From contig OY294067.1 in NCBI GenBank assembly GCA_958510875.1, forward strand, positions 278,213,242-278,277,241: 64,000 bases of DNA, given 5' to 3'. A program made the translations under genes and the position numbers. Source of the stretch: Endomychus coccineus. Lineage: Eukaryota; Arthropoda; Insecta; Coleoptera; Endomychidae. The notes under the pieces were generated by a model. That model worked only from the letters and a program-made list of their open reading frames with translations, was not told the origin of the DNA and searched no databases. Shown here one piece after another: positions 37,601 through 45,204 of the stretch; within the stretch, counting starts at the first letter, position 1; every line of letters starts with the position of its first letter.

Positions 37601-40600
37601 TCACATGTATAATGAAAATTGTCAATTGAACCATATTGAAAAATTTTCAAGAGTTAAGAATGACTTATTATATGTTGATTTGTAGATGAATATTGAGTTT
37701 TGACTTTTTGTCTGAATAAAAACTTTTTTTTCCATTCTATCTCATTGTATGAGTGACAGTTTACGAGTAAATGAAAATATGTTATTATATGGAAAGGGAT
37801 GTACTTCTTATCTAAAGATGTTGGGAGTCGGTAGCATCCGCCTTCTTGACAATATCTCGACGTTCTCGTCGGTTGCATCTAAATCTTCCGCGTTGTTTAT
37901 ATACTCGATAATTTCATCCTTTCATGACTTTAGACGTTGTACTTCCTTACAATTTCCCCAAATTTGCAAGCATCTTAAACCTGCTTTTTTACACCAGCAC
38001 CTTGAAGTACAATCAGCCATACAGTTGCAGTATTGATTCTGGTGCTGGCGCAAGAATTGTTCCAGATAGTAAGAAGCCTTTAATTTCCTCCCATTCCCAT
38101 TTCTGAATTTGGTGGAATACTCGTTATGAATGTTGAGCGGCCGCTTCTGAAGCTGGTGATAATTTAAAATTAGATTTTTGTTTTGGCAGGGATTTTTGAA
38201 TTGATGAAATCTGCAGCAGTTGAGTGACAGATTTGTAATTTTTTTAGCACCTTATTCAAGTACAAAAAGTGTTTCATGTGCCTGTTTTACTCGTGAGCTA
38301 GTTGAATTCTTGTCATTGGAAGTTAACGCTTAATTAGTCAACTGCATTTAGGTGATGAAGAAGTTATAAAATTTTGAATTTTCCTTTCTGAATTATAGTC
38401 TATTCGTTTTCGTATACATAATTGAAGAGTGAAAGCATAGAAGGTACGAGTTCATATTCAAAAAATTCTACGAGATCACTGTGTTTTTTGGTTATATTCA
38501 CATTCTTTGCAAAAGAATCAATGGACCACTTTACCATAAACTTGTACCGGGATATCAAAAATTATCTTGGTCAAGGGTGGTTGTGAAATCTAAAACGTGT
38601 GTCTTATACGTTTGAAATAATTATGTCACTGTCACACTGACGTCATCAATAACCTACAAATTTCATATCTATTTATTTCAGTTGTAAAACAATAATGAAC
38701 TACAAATTATGAAATAACGGTTTTAGTAACAAGAAAAACTAAATTACAGTAATTGTTGGAAATATCCCCCGTTTTGTTCGATGCACAAGTTGACGCGCAT
38801 TCTCATGCTGTGAAAACCGTTTTGCAGTATTTCTGGCGTTATGGTTGAACATTGCTGAACTATCTTTGTTGAAGTTCTTGCAAATTATTTACCGGAGTCA
38901 TTGACATCTTCTTCTGTACGAACTCTTGGTCTACCAGCACCTTTTTTATGAGTCACACAACCAGTTTCGCGAAACACTTCAACACAATTTGTAAGGCACG
39001 CATAAAAATTTTCCGGTAATATTGCCACGTTTGGGAAGTGCTCTCGAAAATTGTCCAAACACAAACGTTGACTGTATTGCCAATTTCCAGTAACTAGCGC
39101 ACCCGTTCGAAAATAGGCTTCAATCATGAAAATTTTCTGCTGTGTGGTAAGAGGCATGATTCAAAAACTGGATTAGAAAATTTCAGCACAATGACTTAAC
39201 AGATTCTGACACAACAAAACATATTCAAAAATTTAAAGTAATACACACGTTTTACATTCCACAACCACCCTTGACCAGGATAATTTTTAATTTGTAATTC
39301 ATTATTGTTTTACAACTGAAATAAATAGGTATGAAATTTGTAGGTTATTGATGATGTCAGTGTGACAGTGACATAATTATTTCAAACGTAAAGTAAGACA
39401 CACGTTTTAGATTCCGCAACCACCCTTGACCAAGATAATTTTCGATATCCCGGTACTTCACAATTCATCAATGCAGGATGCAAAACTGTGTTGTAGCGTC
39501 ACTTGTATTTCTCCAAATAACTTTCCAATAATTCCTGCTATATTAATAATGATTCCTGGCCCAGGTATGAATAAATTCTCGGGAAATAGGTTACACTAAC
39601 ATATATGATTAGTATTCTCGTCTTTTCTGTAATCCTTTAAAACTCTAGGATAGGTAGCTGTTTCTCCCATATTAAGGCTTATATTCCAGCCGAAAGATTA
39701 ATAATAATGATTCTTGACCTAGGCATGATAAATTCTCGGGAAATAGGTCACACTAACACATATGCTTTTTTTTGGAAGGAACAACTACGTATCCTAGAGT
39801 TTTGAAGGAATACGGAAAAGACGAAAATAATAAGCAGTGTGGTCCATTTCCCGAGAAATTATATGTAATTCATACCTGGGTCAAGAATCATTATTAATCT
39901 CTTGACTGGAATATAAGCCTTCATATGGAAGGAACAACTATCTTCAGAAATATTGTATAGATTAGGGCTTGCAACAACGTGAACTGTGAGGATATCAACT
40001 TTAAATCTTCGATGGACAAAGCTACCTTTCATTATAAAACCTTTGTTGGTAATTTGTTCAAACAAATATTAGTCCAAGTTACAGAGAAAAATTTATCGTT
40101 GCGCCTTATTGTAAAGTAGCCATTTTTAACAAAAAATCTGTAATCGTGGCCAGCTACGACCAACTATTTTTTTTGTGAAATTTCAGAAATTATTATTAGG
40201 GATTTTTTTAGAAAAAAACGGACGACTGATTCTTATTCAGGATAACGTAAAACCTACCTGTACCGATTTTCAGTGTTCTTAAATAAAGGGTGTCCAAGAA
40301 AAGAAAATGTACTTTTATTGATACTAATACAAATTATTAAGCAATTGTATCGTAAAATTAACAAAAGAGACATTTGTAAAAAAGTTCAATTTTTATAATT
40401 TCCACTAATCCACCGAATTCCCTTATACACTTGTCAATTCGTCGCCGTTTATTGCTTATTACATTTCTTAACTGCTGTCGAGTGTGATAAGCTTCTCTAA
40501 TGATATCACGAAGTTCGAGTCTGGGGCCTTGTAGCATACACTTTATTTTTTATTATCTCCAAATAAAGAAATCAAGTGTCGTAATGTCTGAGGATGTCAG

Positions 40601-42182
40601 CGGCCAACGAATAAGAGGACTACTTCGTCCGATCCAACGATACGTGCTCCATCAAGTTGTATGTGTAAATGGTAACGGTAATCAAGTGAAAGCTCATCAA
40701 GTGCATAAGTATAAACAGAATCCATTCTTGCTTCAGCACCTCCAGCTTCATGTATATGAAGAAATTTTGTTTTGGAATGTTTCTTACAGCTTTCCTTCAA
40801 ACATTTCCAGATTTGGCGTTTATGAATATTTAAGTTCCTACTACCATCCCTAAGACAACAAAATATTTGAGAATCATTTGGTTTCCTCTTCGCTCCCGAT
40901 CACGATGCTGGTTTGAAACTGCCTCAACTGTTCCATGCTGGTCAAAAAATGTGTTAATATTTGCAACGATCACATGGTTAATACTACGTTCTGGATGTCG
41001 TTGGTTAAACTCAATAGAACTCACGAAAAGAACGTGTTCCGTCATCAACTAATCTTATCATTTTCACTTTTTCTTGTGAAGAATAAGGCATTCTTCATGC
41101 CTTTTGCTTATTTGGAACAGTAACAACAATACTACAAACTACTTAATACTTAATTATTATGGACTGGCTTTCAACTAAGATAACATTCTTTTGTTTCCAC
41201 AGCCCACTAAGCTTTTTCACCGAACTGTAATCAAATGATATAATGCAAGAAAAGTGGAAATCGTTCGATTGATCAACGATTTAATTTTTTTTAATAATAC
41301 TTTGAATCATAATAAGTGCAGCAATACAAATCAAAATAATGGTTCTTGATTATTTTGATGATAGTTCATATTCAAGCTTTAGATATGCTAGTAGAAATTT
41401 ATATTATGTATTTCTACAATCCAAATAACACCTACATTTTCTTTGCTTGAACATCCTGTATTAGAACACTGAAAATCAGTACAGGTAAGTTTTACGTTAT
41501 CCTAAATCTGATTCCGTCATCTATTTTTCTCTAAGAAAGTTCCTAATAATACTATTAAGCCAATAAAGTGGTCGTGGCTGGCCTTGATTACAGCCCACAA
41601 CTGAAGTCATCCACTAGTTTAATGCACATTTTGCATACCAACCTAACAAAAAAAGTTCATCAACATCCGTCAAAAAATACAAAAGTTAAGTCCTCAACAT
41701 GGACACTTGATTATTTTATGAATTTCAGCACATTTTGCATGTAATATCATCATCTTGTTTCAAATCAATAATTTAGATATGCCACTTGCAGACAGATAGA
41801 TATCGATGAATTATCCCTAGAATAAACCTCCATTTCGATGAAATAAATGTGATGAACTAACTTTGCTTTCTTTACAGTTACTCTGGCCGAAATAATTCCA
41901 TATTTGGGATTATTTATATCTTTGATTGGTGCTGTAGGAGGAGGAATGTTAGCTTTAATTTTTCCCCCTTTGTTGGAATTATGTGTATTTTATGAAGCCC
42001 TAAATGTGTATAGGATAACCAAGAATACAATTATATTATTCATAGGTGCTATTGGCATATTAACAGGTACGTATTGTGCCATTTATGAAATTGTTTTGCA
42101 AATAGCAGAAGACGTTCAAGGGGAACCACCGACAACAACAGAGGTCCCAACAACAATAGTACCAACCGCTCCCCCTTCGTAA
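25617..42182 (+). CDS. Gene 2: complete SLC36/PAT proton-coupled amino-acid transporter (pathetic-like), 8 coding exons
   Basis: Coding exons 25617-25678, 25755-25811, 28434-28584, 29592-29801, 31344-31616, 34408-34583, 37219-37391 and 41878-42182 total 1407 nt with no frame break: 468 residues, the normal SLC36 length. The start is the first ATG after an in-frame TAG at 25605. The cytosolic N-terminus (about residues 1-40) leads into helix 1 with GNVGSGIFALGEAFKHAG, whose glycines form the unwound substrate site in this family. Further landmarks are PDYAETVLVCV, MGFCCVYVVFLAD, PLFFGTVIFAFEGIGLVLP, YGDDIKPSVTLNLPPDG and TLAEIIPYLGLFISLIGAVGG. About 11 hydrophobic helices are expected. The tail (from about residue 450) is Thr/Pro rich (PTTTEVPTTIVPTAPPS). 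The expected role is proton-driven uptake or lysosomal export of small neutral amino acids; the substrate is unknown. The family call is secure. Confidence 0.92.
25755..25811 (+). CDS. Gene 2 coding exon 2 (57 nt)
   Basis: Acceptor ctatttgcag ends at 25754 and donor gtaaac begins at 25812. Adds one base to the previous codon and leaves two. Encodes LFAQIKGREGPHREKPGTR, a basic cytosolic stretch just before helix 1. Phase agrees on both sides. Confidence 0.72.
25812..26587. other. Gene 2 intron 2, first part
   Basis: AT-rich intron. It contains a perfect short palindrome (ccatagatat / atatctatgg, about 26451-26471) and nothing coding that I recognise. Confidence 0.4.
26588..26908. mobile_element. 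MITE, 321 bp, with perfect 8-bp target duplication
   Basis: Terminal inverted repeats of 36 bases (catagagatcatatagtata... at 26588; the reverse complement ending gatctctatg at 26908) differ at one position. Both sides carry actactgt (26580-26587 and 26909-26916), an exact 8-bp duplication as made by hAT-superfamily transposases. No coding capacity. The partner transposase is not in this window: the TIR differs from the CAGTGGCGG hAT families. Confidence 0.85.
26917..28433. other. Gene 2 intron 2, second part
   Basis: 27020-27270 holds two imperfect direct copies of a segment with 'gagcagtt(a/g)atccttctttg' and 'aaaatc(a/g)gaagaac(a/g)gatg'. Near 28300-28318 sits aaggttcgaatcccacc, a tRNA B-box-like sequence (listed separately). 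Otherwise unremarkable. Confidence 0.4.
28255..28325 (+). repeat. tRNA-like / SINE-like remnant
   Basis: GGTTCGAATCCCACC is a good T-arm / B-box, preceded by aacgctctgaactggatattcatggg at about tRNA spacing. The acceptor stem and a clear A-box do not form, so it is not a functional tRNA; a decayed tRNA-derived SINE or tRNA pseudogene is more likely. Confidence 0.35.
28434..28584 (+). CDS. Gene 2 coding exon 3 (helix 1, 151 nt)
   Basis: Acceptor tttgatttcag ends at 28433 and donor gtaatt begins at 28585. Encodes YLETLMHHFRGNVGSGIFAL and GEAFKHAGMGIGAIGLVLLG, the most conserved SLC36 region (helix 1 and the start of helix 2). Gene 1's counterpart is outside the window. Confidence 0.9.
28921..28965 (+). 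ncRNA. Second hammerhead-like motif, decayed
   Basis: Same family as 24211-24259: CTGATGA at 28934-28940 and GGTC-gtga-GACC are retained, but the core GAAAC has become TAAAC, which removes an essential base. It is followed by the same aaaataataagcatatgtgt repeat. Probably inactive. Confidence 0.4.
29041..29590. repeat. GC-richer unclassified insert ahead of gene 2 exon 4
   Basis: This stretch is visibly richer in G and C than the intron around it. It carries an imperfect inverted repeat of about 30 bases (near 29249-29281 and 29529-29562, sharing tgtgtatacgaccgtgg). Frames are open on both strands but resemble no protein I know. It ends at the acceptor of exon 4. Confidence 0.4.
29592..29801 (+). 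CDS. Gene 2 coding exon 4 (210 nt)
   Basis: Acceptor atttttttcag ends at 29591 and donor gtaagt begins at 29802; phase 0 both ends. Encodes LTAANKVAENHEFTVRPDYA to VVFLADSIDR, homologous to gene 1 exon a and of equal length. Confidence 0.9.
29802..31343. other. Gene 2 intron 4
   Basis: AT-rich, with two similar tracts (30300-30500 and 30520-30760) that share segments like tttccaggaaaa/aaaaccc, but no identifiable gene or element ends. Confidence 0.4.
31344..31616 (+). CDS. Gene 2 coding exon 5 (273 nt)
   Basis: Acceptor cttcctttttcag ends at 31343 and donor gtaagt begins at 31617; phase 0. Encodes two helices (IILFTFGPIIIMSML and LLANIVTIVGIIITFYFVF) and PLFFGTVIFAFEGIGL. Homologous to gene 1 exon b and of identical length. 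Confidence 0.92.
31880..33950 (-). mobile_element. Penelope-like element fragment with GIY-YIG endonuclease, split by hAT copy 3
   Basis: Minus strand 33950-33713 reads YVGKLSDNLCNLLKKHNV, FRTSNMVGEYIENN, then GVYKVECEYCEKC. After the hAT insert, 32170-31910 continues with GQTERSFKTGIKDHF and NHIKQTDHHFKDDFEIL. This is the GIY-YIG endonuclease domain that ends Penelope-like proteins, and the insert sits inside the YIG codons. The reverse-transcriptase part is absent, so only the 3' end survives. It lies in gene 2 intron 5, antisense to the gene. Confidence 0.75.
32171..33712 (+). mobile_element. hAT DNA transposon, copy 3, internally deleted, both ends present
   Basis: Begins CAGTGGCGGCTCC at 32171 and ends GAGCCGCCACT near 33712. 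tcctata flanks it on both sides (32164-32170 and 33712-33718), the remains of an 8-bp duplication. The plus strand carries the N-terminal TTF-type zinc finger (about 32740-32930: YCWYCLLFTSDTT, IDRHEKSEEHI), absent from copies 1 and 2, then jumps to the C-terminal region (33054-33466: NRLYNVSLISIEKDLVKHLK). The SASVERTFS motif is lost. Non-autonomous. Confidence 0.85.
34408..34583 (+). CDS. Gene 2 coding exon 6 (176 nt)
   Basis: Acceptor tttctttgtag ends at 34407 and donor gtattt begins at 34584. Encodes VLPMYNEMNVQRNFVKFLGV and YGDDIKPSVTLNLPPD, and leaves two bases that the next exon completes as glycine. Confidence 0.9.
34850..36950 (-). mobile_element. Jockey/BS-like family J element, RT region, with foreign insert
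   Basis: The minus strand runs through the RT (36921-36460: DLNTKKSMRPDGTTPVLL, VQPIPNKGKKTLPNNYRSIA, then LDISKAFD-like), the FADDG-equivalent region (to about 36260), then after about 640 foreign bases resumes at 35610 (DGDLAKTLKWGSDYLLEFNA, ACVFSRTDLTIPDMM, WDDHVRSIAKVTSQKLGF), and ends with the family C-terminus (35079-34850: RRAQTSHHFIVKLETCRAP, AHTMFFEHNRFPFRVV). Several frameshifts. Sits in gene 2 intron 6, antisense. Confidence 0.75.
35600..36250 (-). pseudogene. Foreign coding-like segment inside the Jockey-like copy, unrecognised
   Basis: On the minus strand, 36238-35876 is open for about 120 codons without a family J match: YRRYKSLGERKSFDSDQSIS, EKAIDLNYYDPQIANNAGT, ISLLQNMIENTDGLKYIEE, SLPSTRSGPRNQGSPLSII. 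After a one-step frame change it goes on with PSQLEEISEDSANARDEELF and CCSLLKSGDLRSQI, then PDWLEPKSFPEKHIVEDLSD. The other family J copies (54300, 62100) lack it at this point. The Ser/Asn/Glu-rich, low-complexity character suggests a disordered part of a cellular protein. A DEELFLEC-like motif recalls APC-type scaffold proteins, but that is only a hint. Confidence 0.5.
37219..37391 (+). CDS. Gene 2 coding exon 7 (173 nt)
   Basis: Acceptor ttgattttag ends at 37218 and donor gtaagt begins at 37392. Encodes LAQAVVILIALGVTVSYLLQ, MYVAFMIMFPYIYKRCGPF and AEFGFRSFLVIVT. Too interrupted in other frames to appear as a long open frame, but the homology to gene 1 exon d is clear. Confidence 0.9.
37392..38546. 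other. Gene 2 intron 7, first part
   Basis: Holds a short tandem (ttagccgg x3 at about 37541-37561) and AT-rich sequence. A 95-residue plus frame at 37749-38036 looks like chance. No gene recognised. Confidence 0.4.
38547..39453. mobile_element. Mariner-derived element, copy B, with N-terminal transposase remnant
   Basis: Ends CCGGGATATC...GATATCCCGG between TA dinucleotides (38545-38546 and 39454-39455), with long inverted arms as in copy A. The minus strand 39157-38885 encodes the helix-turn-helix N-terminus (MPLTTQQKIFMIEAYFRTGA, ETGCVTHKKGAGRPRVRTEE). It is followed directly by a C-terminal piece near 38850-38770 (TITPEILQNGF...CIEQNGGYF-like). The whole catalytic DDE core has been deleted. 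Confidence 0.82.
39540..39930. repeat. Dispersed repeat cluster, both orientations
   Basis: Copies of a unit with ctcgggaaatagg(t)(c)acactaacatat and gtcaagaatcattattaat appear here in direct and inverted form. Related to the repeat that follows the hammerhead-like motifs at 24260 and 28960. No coding sequence. Confidence 0.5.
40138..41593 (-). mobile_element. Tc1/mariner-like element with about 150-bp inverted ends, transposase broken
   Basis: Left end CTGTAATCGTGGCCAGCTACG; right end the reverse complement with GGCCAGCCACGAC, ending at 41593. Similarity continues inward through acctgta(c/t)(c/t)gattttcagtgttct. The minus strand has transposase pieces: 41048-40830 (FNQRHPERSINHVIVANINT, an N-terminal HTH segment) and about 40560-40380 (TLDFFIWR, then CIREFGG-like C-terminus). 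The central catalytic part is missing, and no TA duplication is seen. Confidence 0.65.
41878..42182 (+). CDS. Gene 2 last coding exon (305 nt with stop)
   Basis: Acceptor tttctttacag ends at 41877; stop TAA at 42180-42182. Encodes TLAEIIPYLGLFISLIGAVG, two terminal helices and the Thr/Pro-rich tail. No canonical AATAAA follows closely; aatata at about 42212 is the nearest variant. Confidence 0.92.
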
Positions 42183-42925
42183 TGATTTATTTTTGTAGCA
42201 AATACTTATTGAATATACAAATATATATATAATGGTAGTTTTATTTCGTTTAAGTCAACTAGGGAAATTAACTTTTTTTCCAGAAATCGAGATAAAATTA
42301 ATTTTTTTTAGATGAGTGGGACATTCAAAATCGAGTGTCACTAACGCGCCCACCTGGTAGGTGAGGGAACAACTCTTCACCGAATTCGTTTTAGATCTTG
42401 GACTAGCCTCGAGTTTCATTCGACGATTTGTTTTAACATCCCCAGGATAAACAATTTTGAATACTACTCAAAATACATGTTCGAAAGGAATTACTGCGCA
42501 TAATTACTTGCATGTAGCATATAAAAGAAAAAAACTTATATTACAACAAACTAGGGCCAGTCTGTTAATTCTACCTCTCACCATATGTTTAACATATTAA
42601 AACTCCTTTTTTTAGAGTCCATTTTTCTGTTTTGAAACCTAACTGTTTTCAAGCGGGCATTTGTTGAGGGTTGTGAAGCTTACGTTTTCGAGATGTTTAT
42701 CACTTCCTGGTATCGCATATTTGTAAGAACTAAAATCTAGATTTTGCACATTCTCTTTTTCTAACAAATGTGATATTATTATCTTTATTAGATAGATTAT
42801 GTGTTCACCAACACATCCCCCTCCCCTTGTTATATTACCACACAACCTCTTGGAAGGAACTAAAATAGCCCCAAACGTCCATTTATCCCCGTCTTTGTCG
42901 AATCTTGCTCGGGTTTAATAAATTA
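42183..42925. other. Intergenic DNA after gene 2
   Basis: 3' flank of gene 2. Nothing coding recognised; 42782-42870 has short C-rich runs. No clear polyadenylation signal. Confidence 0.35.
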
Positions 42926-42929
42926 CTAT

Positions 42930-43246
42930 AGACCGCTCGATCTGACTCAAGGTGTACACTGGTTTTCAGGTTCAAATCTGAATACATCCAGTGCACACAT
43001 GGTGAACTTTTTGAATTTCTCTCTCTGAAACTTAACCTCATTCGGCACAACTGTCCACCAGTGAAATTATCGTCATGGGGACTTTTAACGTTCACAACTC
43101 CGCTTGGCTCAAGTTCTCAAACAAGACGGATGACGCAGTTAATTAATGAACCAACACGGATCCCTTATAACAACTATCATTATGCTAATACGCTTGATTT
43201 ATTTCTCACTAACAATCCAGATCCCTATGAAGTGAAGGTTCGTGCA
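42930..43246 (+). mobile_element. Jockey/BS-like endonuclease fragment, 5' of the errantivirus
   Basis: The plus strand reads VHNSAWLKFSNKTD in one frame and TQLINEPTRIPYNNYHYANT, LDLFLTNNPDPYEVKV in another, matching the endonuclease domain of BS/Jockey-type non-LTR elements (…NEPTRIP…ANTLDLFLT.NPD…). The reading resumes after the errantivirus at 50517 (LGNSD, ITMNCLYITPRTNP). Confidence 0.65.
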
Positions 43247-43474
43247 AGTTAACTTAGGGGTTTTTTAAAATAACTTTTTAAAAACACAAATTAACTTTAT
43301 TATAAATCACGATGAGAAATAACAGCTGCTTTCGACAAAGTTACAAACAAGAATGAATCTAAAACATGACATTATATTAAATGAAGGTTCATGATAATGA
43401 AATAGGATATATATGTTTACTACGATGAATTACGTGTCTTATTATAATATTGTGTGAGAATCGTACATATAACT
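43247..43474 (-). repeat. 3' LTR of the errantivirus
   Basis: 228 bp; on the plus strand it runs from AGTTAACTTAGGGG to ACATATAACT. Pairs with 50285-50512 at the same length, with about three substitutions. The last 18 codons and stop of env lie inside it. Confidence 0.93.
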
Positions 43475-45204
43475 CCTCCCTTCACACTTCCAGGTCCGGA
43501 GGGTAGGTCCCGAGGAAGCTGGATATCGGAAGTTGGCCCCACTTGTGGTTGTCCTGATGACTTAAGATTGTTTACCATGGAAATGATGCGTCTATTGAAA
43601 CATATTGCAATAATTATTATTGTGACAATAAAATAAAGTATGTAGCTATGATTAGATGGACTTGTCCAAGTTGATACAGATTGAGGTCGGCTCCATGTAA
43701 GCTGATTTCGCAAATCGTTGATGTCTTTTAAATTGATCTGTTTAATTGGTTTTGAATTTTCGGGATTTCTTTCTTGAGTAAGCGTATGATGAATTTTTGT
43801 GAACTCCAGCAGCAACGGTTGACCCATATTTTCTATTGGTGACAGATGTACTTTTTCATGATTAACTTCAAGTGTGCAATCATTGGTTAGTCGGAACAGG
43901 TAACTGCCTTGGTAATTATTTACTTCTTGTCGAGATGGACAATTAACAATAACATCTACTGATTGTGGTGAGAGCAATAACCAGAATTCAGTGCTCTCAA
44001 TTTCTTGGATTTGAGTGTTTGAAATGTCTATCGTTTGTTGGGTGCAATTCACAAGGTTCTGATTCAGGATAATATTGGCTTCGCAATTTTCGTGATTCGA
44101 ATTCTCTATAATGGTTGATTTGCAGAAGAAAATGTTGTTGACATCTTCGCAAGCTTCGGTTTCATGGGCTAAATAACTTTCTGACAATAGTACATATCTG
44201 GCATCGGGTATTATCAATCGAAATGTAGTGGATTGATACCAAACGGGTATAGGATGTAATTTATAGAGGTTAAAAGCTATGTTACGATATATAGGAACGT
44301 TAAGGATAAATACTAATTTATTTTCGTAAAAATATGAATCTACTTTTATTAATTTTGAAAGATATATTAAATTATCTATTTTAATATCAAATGCTAATTG
44401 TTTTGAATCTACTACAGTTTTTAGCTTTTGCAAGGATCCATATAACTCACTTGTAGATATTATACTGGGATGTAATACTTTTAATTTTGTGAATGTTATT
44501 GCGGTTATCAGGTTATCCAGAATTTTCTGAATCGTCCGATATGTTGACAGAAACTGATTTAAGGTATCTGCAATGTTGTGAATATTATTCGCATTCGAAT
44601 ATTGGTTTAGAATATCATTAGTTTTATCTAAACGTTTTTCTAGTGCTTTTTGATTTTGATATAGGTCCAAGACAGTTCTGTTAACTGAATTTATTATGTT
44701 AGAGGAAAGAGAATACTGTTTATTTACGTTCTCATTTAATACGTTCTGATTTTGTTCTAATTGATAAATTTTTTCCTCAAAATATTTTCCATCTTCACTG
44801 TCTAAATTTCCTGTAATACTTTTGAATATTGAACCAAGCCCATTAATTAATCCTCGTTTCGGTCGATTTTGTTTTGGTACAATTTCATTAATAGTTTCAA
44901 AAATGTTGCTTTTAGTATTGTCAATTAGTGTGAAATAGTTCTCAAACTCTTTCTCATCGTAATACGAATTTTTGATTATTTTATGTATGAAAGTTTCGCT
45001 TTGATTATTAAGATTATCAAAGTAGTAAATAATGGAAGAGATATTATAATAATGTATAATTTTATGAAAGTATTCTTGAACTTTTGCGTGGCCTAGATGT
45101 ATTGGCAGAAGACCGGGATTATTTCTCAGGTTCTTTACTTCCACTTGAGCCTGCGTCGGCTGCATTACGGTCAGGGCGAACCTGAAACAATTCCTTGTTA
45201 TCAA
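43420..45204 (-). CDS. env: Errantivirus envelope glycoprotein (Baculo_F-type fusion protein)
   Basis: A 594-residue frame, uninterrupted. A furin-type site RPKR (residues 114-117) is followed by a hydrophobic Gly-rich fusion-peptide-like stretch (GLINGLGSIF), then a coiled-coil-like region (about 140-210), several Cys and N-glycosylation sequons, a membrane anchor (about 521-536, ILYFIVTIIIIAICF) and a 58-residue tail. This layout matches errantivirus env proteins, which are related to baculovirus F proteins. The start overlaps the pol end by 86 nt in another frame, as in gypsy-type elements where env is made from a spliced RNA. The N-terminus given here lacks a good signal peptide, so the true start may come from an upstream exon. 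The last codons run into the LTR. Confidence 0.85.
   Translation of the reverse strand: MITRNCFRFALTVMQPTQAQVEVKNLRNNPGLLPIHLGHAKVQEYFHKIIHYYNISSIIYYFDNLNNQSETFIHKIIKNSYYDEKEFENYFTLIDNTKSNIFETINEIVPKQNRPKRGLINGLGSIFKSITGNLDSEDGKYFEEKIYQLEQNQNVLNENVNKQYSLSSNIINSVNRTVLDLYQNQKALEKRLDKTNDILNQYSNANNIHNIADTLNQFLSTYRTIQKILDNLITAITFTKLKVLHPSIISTSELYGSLQKLKTVVDSKQLAFDIKIDNLIYLSKLIKVDSYFYENKLVFILNVPIYRNIAFNLYKLHPIPVWYQSTTFRLIIPDARYVLLSESYLAHETEACEDVNNIFFCKSTIIENSNHENCEANIILNQNLVNCTQQTIDISNTQIQEIESTEFWLLLSPQSVDVIVNCPSRQEVNNYQGSYLFRLTNDCTLEVNHEKVHLSPIENMGQPLLLEFTKIHHTLTQERNPENSKPIKQINLKDINDLRNQLTWSRPQSVSTWTSPSNHSYILYFIVTIIIIAICFNRRIISMVNNLKSSGQPQVGPTSDIQLPRDLPSGPGSVKGGVICTILTQYYNKTRNSS
43475..43490 (-). 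other. Polypurine tract of the errantivirus
   Basis: The minus strand reads gaagtgtgaagggagg directly before the 3' LTR, the expected primer site for plus-strand DNA synthesis. Confidence 0.7.

Noticed and set aside
37749..38036. 95-codon plus-strand open frame in gene 2 intron 7
   Set aside because: No motif, no splice support and no similarity that I recognise; likely chance.
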